From the NCBI GenBank assembly GCA_934149405.1, contig CAKPEV010000005.1, forward strand, positions 75,634 to 139,633: a stretch of DNA of 64,000 nucleotides, read 5' to 3'. The translations under genes were made by a program, and so were the position numbers. This document shows positions 55,479 to 64,000 of the stretch, piece by piece; positions within the stretch are counted from its first letter, which is position 1; the number at the start of each line of letters is the position of its first letter. The notes beneath the pieces are model-generated. The model worked only from the letters and a program-made list of their open reading frames with translations, was not told the DNA's origin and ran no database searches. This stretch comes from an uncultured Clostridia bacterium (GTDB taxonomy: Bacteria > Bacillota > Clostridia > TANB77 > UBA1234).

Positions 55479-57180
55479 TTATCTTGAGCCTCCTCCGGCC
55501 TCCGCCGAAAGAACCTCCGCCACCTCCACCAGATGAGAAGCCTCCCCCTCCTGATGAATATGAGCTTGTTACTGATATTGCTGTAGTTCTGGCTGAGTCG
55601 GCCTTTCTAACCGTTTTATATGATATGCGGTTAATATAATTTATACTGTCGTAATCTTTAAACGAAGCTCTGCTTGCCAAATCCGGATACAATTTTTCAA
55701 AATTTTTTCTTACCTTTTTAGCTATTCCAAATATTTGAGCATAGATTAGATATTCTTCAAAGAGCTCTACTTCTAATATTTCCCTATCCGCAATTTTCGT
55801 ATAATTTTTTAAATATTTTTTCAAGCCCTTAAGGTGTATAGCCTCATTCCTTAAACACTCCATATCTAACACTTTAAAATTTGTCTTTGATGTATATAAT
55901 CGAACAACGCCTTCATTTGCCAATCTATATTTCTCTTTATTCAAAGTATCATTAAACCAATTTAAAAGGCAATCATATTTTCTTTTTGCTAACATATCTA
56001 GCGAATCTTGTATCAATACGCCTTTTATGCTTGCTTCCTTTAATATTGAAAATAAACTTCTTTCAGAAGAGCATATAAACTTCTTATCTATCTCATTTAA
56101 TATAAATCGCTTCTTTTTTCGGTCCTTTGTATCTTCAACAGTCATTCTTCCTTCTTTAATCCATTTTAAGAAAACCGCACCTAACAGATCTCCTCTGTCT
56201 TTTAATATTCCAAATTGATACGATATGAAATACGCCCTAAAAATGTCACCATTGCAAGGAATATCTCTATAATATTCTTTATTTTGAGCAACTTTTATCC
56301 TTTCAATGATCGGAACTATTCTTTTGCCAGGCAAATTCAAACAAGTTTTACACATTGATGTAAAAGCCCCAACAACTAATGCTGCTTGAAGAAACTTAAT
56401 TAACCATATAAAGATATATTTTATTCCATTCCAAAATCTCTTTATTATATCTCCACGATATTTAGTACTGCCTTTTTGGGCCATGTTCAAATATTCCTTA
56501 AAGTTTTTATTATATTCATTGTCTGTAATATCAAAGGTATCTTGTGGATATTTAACTAGTATAGTCATATATTCTTTTTTACCCAAATTACCTTTTGATT
56601 TCATTTCTATATATCCATCATGTACATAGCAAGTGCCACCATAGTTTCCAAATCCCCATACATCAAGAGTATTTTCATATTCAAAATCACTATAAATTTT
56701 TATATATGCTTTGCCTATATCTTGTGAAAAATCTACTAAAGTCCAATATACAATTTGTGCATCATTTATCTGTGCTACAAAATTTGTTATATCATATTTT
56801 ACGGTATATTTTTTATCGCTAGAATATTCACTAATTCCAAAACATAATTCATAACCATTATTTATATAATTGATACCACATTTATTCTTTTTTTCATAAA
56901 AATCTTTATTTGCATCCCAATTTGATAATGTTTCAAATACATTTCCACTCTCATCGCTTACAGAAAGATTTTCTATTTTTGACTTTCCTACATTTTTATA
57001 TGTGTGATACCATTCTGTTTTTTCGGTTGCATAGCACTCCCAAAGTTCAGTTACATGCGCATCACCACTTTTGTCTACATAAATGTCCATACTAAGAGCA
57101 TTTATCTTATTTGATGCATTTACTGTTCCTAGCGATAAAATTAAAATAAAGAGTACACTTGCCACATAAAATTTTTTCAT
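55479..57180 (-). CDS. DUF2207 membrane protein A, C terminus set by a +1 frameshift at CGG
   Basis: About 566 residues: signal peptide (1-22), extracellular beta-rich DUF2207 domain (about 25-210), membrane segment near 245-265, cytoplasmic region, and a Gly/Ser-rich tail. In the plain frame the tail ends GGRRRLKIKV at 55471. At CGG (55495-55497) skipping the C gives GGA GGA GGC TCA AGA TAA, i.e. GGGSR and stop at 55479, a Gly-rich ending of the kind common in this family. The paralogue downstream has the same site and the same +1 ending. Function of the family is unknown. Confidence 0.82.
55495..55497 (-). other. +1 frameshift site at CGG in DUF2207 gene A
   Basis: Minus strand GGA GGC CGG AGG AGG CTC in the plain frame; GGA GGC (C) GGA GGA GGC TCA AGA TAA after skipping C. 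Confidence 0.75.
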
Positions 57181-57267
57181 TTGTTCCCCCTACAAAAATA
57201 AAATAATTGTGTTCAGTAATTATAATATTTTTCCAACTTTATTTAGTATACACCTATCAATTGCTTT

Positions 57268-57394
57268 TATGGAGCACACTTAAGCTCCGCTACTTTTTTC
57301 TACTGCTTAATATTTTTTTACAAGTTAGTTTATACTACCAAAATAAAGGTTGTGCAAACTAATTTCTTATGGAATACACTTAAGCTCCGACTAC
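57268..57394. repeat. Imperfect short direct repeats between the DUF2207 genes
   Basis: TATGGAGCACACTTAAGCTC (57269 on) and TATGGAATACACTTAAGCTC (57369 on), each followed by CG(A)CTAC. The first also contains a small GGAGC/GCTCC hairpin. Possibly part of the promoter or terminator of the gene pair. Confidence 0.6.
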
Positions 57395-57466
57395 ACTTTT
57401 GCAATATATTTTGTCTTTTCATAAATTAGTTTTATTGTACACTTTTTAATTCATTCTTTAATTCTA

Positions 57467-59126
57467 CTATCTTGAGCCTCCTCCGGCCACCGCCGAAAGA
57501 GCCTCCGCCACCGCCGCCAGACGAGAAGCCTCCTCCACCTGATGAATATGAACTTGCTCTTGCCTCAGCTACGCTTTTAGCAGTATGAGCTCTTGATAAT
57601 GTTCTATTTGACATGTACCAAATATAATCTAAGTCGTCATAACTTCTAATTGAAGTTTGTGCAATCATATCTGGATACAATCTTTCGAATTCTTTTCTCA
57701 CCTTTTTAGCTATTCCAAATATTTGAGCATACATCAAATACTCTTCAAAAAGCTCTACTTCTATCGCACCTCTATCATCAATTTTAGTATAATCAGTCAA
57801 GTAATTTTTTAGCCCCTTTAATTTAAATGCTTCCTCTTTTACTGTGGTTGTATCAACATATGTTTTCTTCATTTTGTTCGATACATTTTCGCCAAAAATT
57901 TCTTCTTCCACAACATCTGTTGTACGTTCAAACCAGTTTAAAAGACTATCATAATTTTTAGAAGCCCATCTTTCAAATTCATTTTGTTCTAATATTCCAT
58001 CCTTGCTTGCCTTTTGAACCATTATAAATAGCTTTTTCTCTGATGTATTTTCAAACTCTTTTTCTATTTCATTTAATACTAAATCTTTTCTTTTTCCATT
58101 TTTTGAATCTTGAACAGTCATTCTTCCTTCTTTAATCCATTTTATGAAAACTGCACCAAGAAAATCTTCACTCTTTTTCAATATGCTGTACTGATATGAT
58201 ACATAATACGCTTTGAAAATATTTTTATCGCAAGGAATATCTCTGTAATATTCTTTATATTTTGCTATTTCTTTTCTTTCTTTTCTCGATGTTATCCTAC
58301 CACTTGGAGCATTACAAACAAAAATAATAGAAAATATAATTGAGGCTGGAACTAAAATCATTCCAACGACCGCATCAAAAAAATCATCAGAATCGCTTTC
58401 AACATAGCGTGTGCTACCTTCTTGTGCCATTTCTAAATACTCATCGAAATTTTTTCTATATGAGTTTTTTGAAACATCAAAAGTATCTTGCGGAAACTTA
58501 ATTAAAATAGTCATATATTCATCTCTACCTAAACTTCCATTTGGTTGCATTTCTATATAACCATCATAGACATAGCACGTACCACCATAATTTCCAAACC
58601 CCCAAACATCAAGAGTGTCTTCATATCTAAAATCGCTATGTATTTTTATATATACCTCTTTTATGCTTTGTGAAAAATCAACTAATGTCCAATATGCCAT
58701 TTGCGAGTCATTAAGTCTTGCTACAAAATTCGTTATATCATATTCAACTTGATATATCTTTTTTACGGAATATTCACTGATTCCAAAGCAAATCTCAAAG
58801 CCATTATTTATATAGTTGATACCACATTTGTTCTTCTTGCCATAAAAATCTTGACTAACATCCCAATTCGTTAATGTCTCAAAGAAATCGTTGTGTTCAT
58901 CTTTTACTACCAAATTTTTTGCTTCAGATCTTCCAACATTTTTATATGTATGATACCATTCAGTATCTTTTGTGGCGTAGCAATTCCATACTTCTGTTAC
59001 ATGTGCATCTCCACTCGCGTTTATAAAGATATCCATACTAAGAGAATCTATCTTGTTAGAAGCATGCACACTTCCAAAAGATAAAAATACTATAAAAAAT
59101 AATATCGCACCGTAAAATCTTTTCAT
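57467..59126 (-). CDS. DUF2207 membrane protein B, C terminus set by a +1 frameshift at CGG
   Basis: About 552 residues, tandem paralogue of protein A with the same order: signal peptide (SIFVFLSF-like hydrophobic start), DUF2207 domain sharing NKCGINYINNG and TLDVWGFGNYGGTCYV, membrane segment near 255-275, cytoplasmic region, Gly/Ser tail. The plain frame continues past CGG (57483-57485) into RRRLKIVELKNELKSVQ, unlike protein A. Skipping the C gives GGGSR and a TAG at 57467, the same ending as A with a different stop codon. That agreement is why the +1 product is preferred. Confidence 0.82.
57483..57485 (-). other. +1 frameshift site at CGG in DUF2207 gene B
   Basis: Minus strand GGT GGC CGG AGG AGG CTC in the plain frame; GGT GGC (C) GGA GGA GGC TCA AGA TAG after skipping C. 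Confidence 0.75.
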
Positions 59127-59180
59127 TCGTTTTCCCCCTTTTATTTCTTTTATGATACTAAAATCGCATTTAAACCCATT

Positions 59181-60410
59181 TTATACTTTCCATGGATCTT
59201 CTTTAAATGATTCCGCCGTTATCTTTTCTTTTTTCTTCTTTTCTTCTTTGTTTATCGGCAAATATTTTCTTTTTCTATCCTTTTTGTGATAATCCAAATA
59301 TAAGAAAGCACATATGTATGTTGTAAGTGGTATTGTGAAAAATATTCCTATGCTTCCAGCTAAAGCTTGCAGTATTTCAACAATTATTGCCTCACGATTT
59401 AGCAAATATGTAATTGAGCCACTATATGAAGCAATTAAAAGCGTACATGAAAGTGAGCTTCCTATATATGCAAGTACAAGGGTATTTGCCATCGTGCCTA
59501 TTATGTCTCTGCCTATTTCAAAACCAGCCTTCACAACGCTTTTAAAATCAGGTTTTTCAGAAGCATTTACTACTTCATTTAGTGATGAGGAAATATCTAT
59601 TGATACATCCATTATCGCACCAATTGCACCAACTATTATTGAACCAAATATTATGGCTCTTAAATCTATTGGATTATTGCCATCCATGTAGTACAAATAT
59701 AGCGATTCTTCATTTAGCACACCAGTTAATGTCAGTACCTTTGACATTATGTATGTTAAAATTCCCGCAACAGCCGTACCAGACAAACAACCTATCATTG
59801 ATGCAAAACTCTTTTTAGTTGTCCCTTGAACTATTAATAGTGTACTCACTCCTATATACAAACACGTGATAATCGACCAAAGATAAATATTGTGTCCTTT
59901 CAATATTGCAGGAACATATACGTTAAAAACAGCTAAGCACGTGAATACCAAAGCTATTATTGTATTTACGCCTTTCTTTCTACCAAATATTATTACAAAT
60001 CCAACAAATGCAATTGCAAGTATTATAAGTCCATGTGCTCTATCGTATTGGTCTGCATACCAAATAAGTCCTTCTTCCGACTCATGCTTATAAAGATATA
60101 TCTTATCTCCTATTTTTAAGTCTGGACTATTTATGCTACTAGTCTGGTCCAACATTTGCAGTGCCTCTACAACATTACCTTTTTCTTCGCCATCGAGTAT
60201 TTTAGCTTTAAATTCCACATTTATCTCACCGTACTCTGACTTAGACTCTGAAATTATCTCTTGAACTTCAGACAAAAACAATCTAGAAGCCTCATTTTCG
60301 TCAAAAAACTTTTCTCCATTTAGAATAAGCTTGTTAGCCACGATAATATAAAGCAGTGAAAAAAATATCGAGAGTGCATATACTATCTTATCTTTCATTT
60401 TATTTATCAT
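59181..60410 (-). CDS. YibE/F-family membrane protein
   Basis: 409 residues: N-terminal membrane helix (about 10-28), extracytoplasmic domain (to about 125) with GDKIYLYKHESEEGLIWYAD, then about seven membrane segments including GAIGAIMDVSIDISSSLNEV, characteristic of the family. The C-terminal tail is basic. Transport function is not established. 7 bp after the metallopeptidase gene. Confidence 0.9.
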   Translation of the reverse strand: MINKMKDKIVYALSIFFSLLYIIVANKLILNGEKFFDENEASRLFLSEVQEIISESKSEYGEINVEFKAKILDGEEKGNVVEALQMLDQTSSINSPDLKIGDKIYLYKHESEEGLIWYADQYDRAHGLIILAIAFVGFVIIFGRKKGVNTIIALVFTCLAVFNVYVPAILKGHNIYLWSIITCLYIGVSTLLIVQGTTKKSFASMIGCLSGTAVAGILTYIMSKVLTLTGVLNEESLYLYYMDGNNPIDLRAIIFGSIIVGAIGAIMDVSIDISSSLNEVVNASEKPDFKSVVKAGFEIGRDIIGTMANTLVLAYIGSSLSCTLLIASYSGSITYLLNREAIIVEILQALAGSIGIFFTIPLTTYICAFLYLDYHKKDRKRKYLPINKEEKKKKEKITAESFKEDPWKV

Positions 60411-60417
60411 CCTTTGT

Positions 60418-61152
60418 TTATAAATTTAGCAAATTATTGTTCTCTTTTAGCCATTTATCTGCTTCTTTATAGTCAGGCATATATTTTTCTACCAATCCAT
60501 AAAATTTGGGGCCATGATTTGCCTGCTCTATATGACATAACTCATGCACAACAATTGCATCAATAATTCTACTGGGTAACATTACGAGTCTCGAACTAAA
60601 ATTAAGTGATTTTCTCGATTTTACACAACTTCCATATCTAGTTGTAGCATCATGTACCTTAAAAGAGTTATATTCTATTCCTGTGACAAAACTCCAATAA
60701 TTTAGTTTATCTTCTATAATTTGCTCTGTATTCTTTTTAAATTCCTTCTTTATGGCTTTTAAAACAGCCTCTGTTCTTTCTTCTTTGCCTAATCCTTGCG
60801 GAGTATTTATGTAGATAAATTTATCCCTATCATTCATTTTAATCTCAACGGATTCACCTTTTGCGAAATCGGTAATTATTGTATATTCTTTTCCTTTATA
60901 AGAAATCTTTTCGCCATTAACCCATTTCTTAATACCTAAGTTTTTATCAGATTTTATCTTCATATATTCGGCATAAAGAAACGTTTCATAATTATTTATG
61001 AATTTATCGACTTCTTTTAAAGGAACTCTACAAGGCTTGCTTATGTACAAAACATCACCTTTATAATAAGCCTTTATACTTCTGCTCGTTTTGTAACTTC
61101 TTACTACAAGTGGGATTTTCCTACCTTTGATGACAACTTGCGTTTTTTCCAT
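60418..61152 (-). CDS. YgjP-like metallopeptidase (M48-related)
   Basis: 244 residues from the ATG at 61152, which has AGGAGGG upstream. Zinc site IVHELCHIEQANHGPKFY (HExxH near residue 206) preceded by RYGSCVKSRKSLNFSSRLVM, both typical of the YgjP/DUF45 family often found beside restriction or housekeeping genes. Substrate unknown. Confidence 0.9.
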   Translation of the reverse strand: MEKTQVVIKGRKIPLVVRSYKTSRSIKAYYKGDVLYISKPCRVPLKEVDKFINNYETFLYAEYMKIKSDKNLGIKKWVNGEKISYKGKEYTIITDFAKGESVEIKMNDRDKFIYINTPQGLGKEERTEAVLKAIKKEFKKNTEQIIEDKLNYWSFVTGIEYNSFKVHDATTRYGSCVKSRKSLNFSSRLVMLPSRIIDAIVVHELCHIEQANHGPKFYGLVEKYMPDYKEADKWLKENNNLLNL

Positions 61153-61247
61153 ATTTCTCCCTCCTATAGGCATATGTTATCATATTTCACAAACGATGTC
61201 ATTATATAAAGCCGAAATAAAAATTTTTTATTTTAAAAAATGGAAAA

Positions 61248-61290
61248 AACTGCTATGAGTAGCAACTTTAAAAATGTTACTCATAGCAGT
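61248..61290 (-). terminator. Terminator of the MucBP/VWA surface protein gene
   Basis: ACTGCTATGAGTA ... TACTCATAGCAGT stem, T-rich on the minus strand, after the stop at 61316. Confidence 0.85.
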
Positions 61291-61315
61291 CATAATTATT
61301 TATTTAGTCGTTTGC

Positions 61316-64000
61316 CTAAGCTGCTTTCTCATCTTTTTCTTCTTTTTCTAAAGGATCTTTTATTTCAAGAACAACAGCTTCTACAGTTGCCTTTGTTTTC
61401 TCTTCTACCTTCTCGATAATTTCTTCTGATTTTTCATCTTCTTGTTGCTTATTTTCATCTGTTTTAGGCTCTTCCGTCTTTTCTTCTTGTTGCTCGTTTT
61501 CTTCTGCCTTAGGCTCTTCTGTCTTTTCTTCTTGTTGCTCGTTTTCTTCTGCCTTAGGTTCTTCTGTCTTTTCTTCTTGTTGCTTTGTTTCCTCTTTTGC
61601 CACATCCCCTGAAGTTTCTTGAGTTGGCTTTACATCTTTATTATCAGACTTTTCTTCAGTTTTATTTTCTGAATCGCCTGATACTTTTTCTGTTGCCTTT
61701 GTTTCTACATCTCCAGATACTACTTCTTCAGTTTTTTCTTCCGCATCTCCAGATGTCTTGCCATCAATTTCTGTTTTTTCTGCATCACCAGATGCTTCAT
61801 CTGTTGGTTGTATTTCTGAATCCCCTGATACTACTTCTTCAGTTTTTTGTTCCACATCGCCAGATGTCTTGTCATCAATTTCTGTTTTCTCTGAATCACC
61901 AGATGCTTCATCTGTTGGTTGTATTTCTGCATCTCCAGATAGCTCTTTTCTTGGTTTCATTTCTGTATCACCTGAAGTTTCTTCTGATATCTTTGTTTCT
62001 GTATCACCAGATACTGGTTGTTTTGGCCCTATTACTGTATCATCAATAATTTCTTCATCTTCACCTGAAACGTCTTCATTTTCTTCTGGAAGTTTATCAG
62101 TTATAGTTGGATCTCCATATACTAAAATAACATCTTCTAAGCCGTACTCTTCTGCTAGCAACATAAGTGTTGCTGTTGTCTTAGTTCTATTAACCTCAAC
62201 TTGGAAACCTGTACAACCTGGATATTCTGAAATCTTCCATACTAATTTTCCATCTACTATTGAAAGATTATTGGATGTTAGTTCGCTACTATCATTAACA
62301 GTTACATTTACTGTTTTTGAAGCCGTATCCTTATATGCCAATTTTATTGGATATAATTCAATTCCTGTTACATTAACATCAATTTTACCTTCTGCTGTTT
62401 GAGCTTTATTAATCTCTGAGCCAATTTTTCTAAATGCATCCTCTAGTTTATCTGCATCTGCTGCGTCAAATAGCTTACTTGAATCGTTGTTAACTATTTT
62501 TAACAATTCATCCTTCTTGTAATTATTTCCAAAGCCAATTGCATAAGCATTTGCTTTAGTTGCATAGAATGCATTTAATGTTGCTGTATCACAATAATAT
62601 TGATTTGCTTCTGGGTCACCATCTGATAAAACAACCACATAATCTACAGCATTTTTAAGCATTTTTGAGCTATTTAATACTTGAGTAGCAGCATTAATTG
62701 CACCTTTCATATTCGTTCCACCATTAGCACTTAATTTGTCAATTACTGCATTCACTTGTGCTGCTGTAGGATTTTTTTGTGTTCCTTTATTTACAGCACT
62801 ATCTCCAAATGTAACAATTGTAATTGTTATATCTTCCGTATTTCTTTCAGCAATTATAGATTTAGTAAAGTTTTTAGCTGCTTCTTGCATTACTTCAAGT
62901 CTTGATTTTTCAGAACATTCCTCAAATGAAAGACCATAATAATGACCTATTTTACTTGACATGAATTTTCTTTCAAAAAATTTATCGTGCTTTACACACG
63001 CGTCCATACTACCAGAAACATCTAGCACAAGAACAATATTTTTGTTCTTATCAACTTTTACAGCCACTGTTGCTTCTATATCAACGCTTGTTGCTCCATT
63101 AGCAGTTGCACCCGTAATTATTGTTTCTGCTTTCGAACCTGCCGGAGTCTCTTTTTTAACTTTAACGTTATATGTTAATTTATCATCTTTTGAGCTTACG
63201 GTCCAAGTTATTGTGTGAGTTGTCTCGTCATATGATGCATTTGAAGGTAGATTTGTTGGTTTTTCAACATCTGCATCTAATTTAATGCTAATTGTCTTTG
63301 GATAGCTAACAGCCTCTCCATCTTCTTCAAGAGTTATTTTATACTTCAAAGTATCTCCAGGTTCAGCCTTAACACCGTCCTTTGTTGGATAATTGCACTT
63401 AATGTTTGCAATTAATTTACCTTCATTCTTTTTATAATAGAAGTTTATTACATTTTTGCTCTCATCTGCACTTATTTTTATTGTCTTTGTTGTTGGGGCT
63501 ACTTTTGTATAACCTGCAACATCTTTTGCATTTTCTGTTACTTCTTCTTCAAATGTTCTACCATCTACTGTTTTTGATGTTGCTACCTCTTTTGTTGTAT
63601 TTTCTAAATAGTAATTTACTGTATAGCTTAAATCTGTTCTCTTTGTGTAATAGAAGTTTATTACGTTTGCAGTTTCATCTGCACTTATTTTTAATGTCTT
63701 TGTCGTTGGAGCTACTTTTGTATAACCTGCAACATCTATTGCATTTTCTGTTACTTCTTCTTCAAATGTTTTACCACTCACCGTATTTGAGTTTGCTACC
63801 TTTGTCGTTGTATTTTCTAAATAGTAATTTACTGTATAGCTTAAGTCTGTTCTCTTTGCATAATAGAAGTTTATTACATTTTCGCTTTCATCTGCACTTA
63901 TTTTTATTGTCTTTGTTGTTGGGGCTACTTTTGTATAACCTGCAACATCTATTGCATTTTCTGTTACTTCTTCTTCAAATGTTTTACCACTCACCGTATT
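61316..64000 (-). CDS. Large MucBP/VWA surface protein (N terminus outside window)
   Basis: At least 890 residues, open to the right edge. Visible order: 71-residue MucBP-like repeats (YTVNYYLENTT, GYTKVAPTTKTIKISADES, VINFYY), a DUF11-like beta domain (PGDTLKYKITLEEDG), a von Willebrand A domain with the MIDAS motif LVLDVSGSM and VVLSDGDPEANQYYC, then a low-complexity tail of about 20 SGD-centred repeats followed by near-identical EEKTEEPKAEENEQQ repeats. Likely an adhesin. No LPxTG motif or C-terminal membrane anchor is present; the end is simply acidic (EKEEKDEKAA), so attachment is unexplained. Confidence 0.88.
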   Translation of the reverse strand, partial: NTVSGKTFEEEVTENAIDVAGYTKVAPTTKTIKISADESENVINFYYAKRTDLSYTVNYYLENTTTKVANSNTVSGKTFEEEVTENAIDVAGYTKVAPTTKTLKISADETANVINFYYTKRTDLSYTVNYYLENTTKEVATSKTVDGRTFEEEVTENAKDVAGYTKVAPTTKTIKISADESKNVINFYYKKNEGKLIANIKCNYPTKDGVKAEPGDTLKYKITLEEDGEAVSYPKTISIKLDADVEKPTNLPSNASYDETTHTITWTVSSKDDKLTYNVKVKKETPAGSKAETIITGATANGATSVDIEATVAVKVDKNKNIVLVLDVSGSMDACVKHDKFFERKFMSSKIGHYYGLSFEECSEKSRLEVMQEAAKNFTKSIIAERNTEDITITIVTFGDSAVNKGTQKNPTAAQVNAVIDKLSANGGTNMKGAINAATQVLNSSKMLKNAVDYVVVLSDGDPEANQYYCDTATLNAFYATKANAYAIGFGNNYKKDELLKIVNNDSSKLFDAADADKLEDAFRKIGSEINKAQTAEGKIDVNVTGIELYPIKLAYKDTASKTVNVTVNDSSELTSNNLSIVDGKLVWKISEYPGCTGFQVEVNRTKTTATLMLLAEEYGLEDVILVYGDPTITDKLPEENEDVSGEDEEIIDDTVIGPKQPVSGDTETKISEETSGDTEMKPRKELSGDAEIQPTDEASGDSEKTEIDDKTSGDVEQKTEEVVSGDSEIQPTDEASGDAEKTEIDGKTSGDAEEKTEEVVSGDVETKATEKVSGDSENKTEEKSDNKDVKPTQETSGDVAKEETKQQEEKTEEPKAEENEQQEEKTEEPKAEENEQQEEKTEEPKTDENKQQEDEKSEEIIEKVEEKTKATVEAVVLEIKDPLEKEEKDEKAA
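63430..64000. repeat. 213-bp MucBP-type tandem repeats
   Basis: Units of 213 bp (71 residues) repeat with few differences, for example at TTTTACCACTCACCGTATT near 63770 and again at the right edge. Prone to copy-number change and assembly collapse. Confidence 0.9.

Noticed and set aside
4927..59126. The eight frame breaks as random sequencing errors or pseudogenes
   Set aside because: Random indels would not all be a C before GGA/GGT, at sites where the glycine is expected, on both strands and outside homopolymers. Not excluded without raw reads, so kept as the main alternative.
4927..59126. CGG reassigned to another amino acid without frameshift
   Set aside because: Reassignment alone would leave the downstream frame wrong; three of the eight sites meet a stop within three codons (two of them immediately) unless one base is skipped.

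Overview
The window is AT-rich, bacterial and almost entirely coding on the minus strand. Gene content points to a low-GC, Gram-positive, probably spore-forming clostridial organism (Firmicutes/Clostridia). The clues are an archaeal-type aspartyl-tRNA synthetase and prolyl-tRNA synthetase, a T-box leader in front of pheST, a type II fatty-acid cluster of clostridial layout, CotF-like spore-coat proteins, YlbJ, and a CDP-glycerol (teichoic-acid type) locus. No prophage, insertion sequence, CRISPR array or tRNA gene was seen.

Layout. 1-2000: a secreted Cys-rich repeat protein running off the left edge and a lipoprotein with an HELGH motif. 2023-11856: two nearly identical complete RNase P RNA genes (374-bp direct repeats, two mismatches) enclosing a FAS II/acetyl-CoA carboxylase island in two transcription units (fabD-fabG-fabF-accB-fabZ-accC and accD-accA-fabI-acpP-birA). 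Each unit starts with the same roughly 34-bp operator-like element. 11900-18258: aspS-proS and der-plsY-gpsA. 18405-20184: toxin-antitoxin pair, a dinD-like gene fragment, two coat-like genes and an orphan gene. 20288-30956: an 11-gene cell-surface glycan operon (aminotransferase, acetyltransferase, sugar-phosphate transferase, glycosyltransferases, flippase, CDP-glycerol enzymes). 31074-40540: orphan genes, pheST with its T-box, rpmF, murD and pfkA. 40643-55418: penicillin-binding protein, dprA, folD, uppP, a TPR protein, ppa, two pseudouridine synthases, a methyltransferase, ylbJ, uvrC and unknowns. 55479-64000: two tandem DUF2207 paralogues, a YibE/F protein, a YgjP-type metallopeptidase and a large MucBP/VWA surface protein running off the right edge.

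Most important observation. Eight genes (accD, fabF, the sugar-phosphate transferase, the flippase, dprA, ylbJ and both DUF2207 genes) need a +1 frameshift. In all eight the shift falls on an in-frame CGG codon where skipping the C exposes GGA or GGT, a glycine codon. In six of them that glycine is expected from the protein family; in the two DUF2207 paralogues only the +1 frame gives a shared C-terminus. In my hand scan of the other conserved genes (very roughly 18,000 codons) CGG never occurs in frame. It is found in frame only in four orphan genes of unknown function. The simplest reading is that CGG has no normal cognate tRNA here and is resolved by +1 frameshifting onto GGN, or is read as a four-base CGGN glycine codon. 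This would be a genome-wide recoding system rather than a set of broken genes. Raw reads, the tRNA set and peptide data would be decisive.

Coordinates for frameshifted genes below span both frames.
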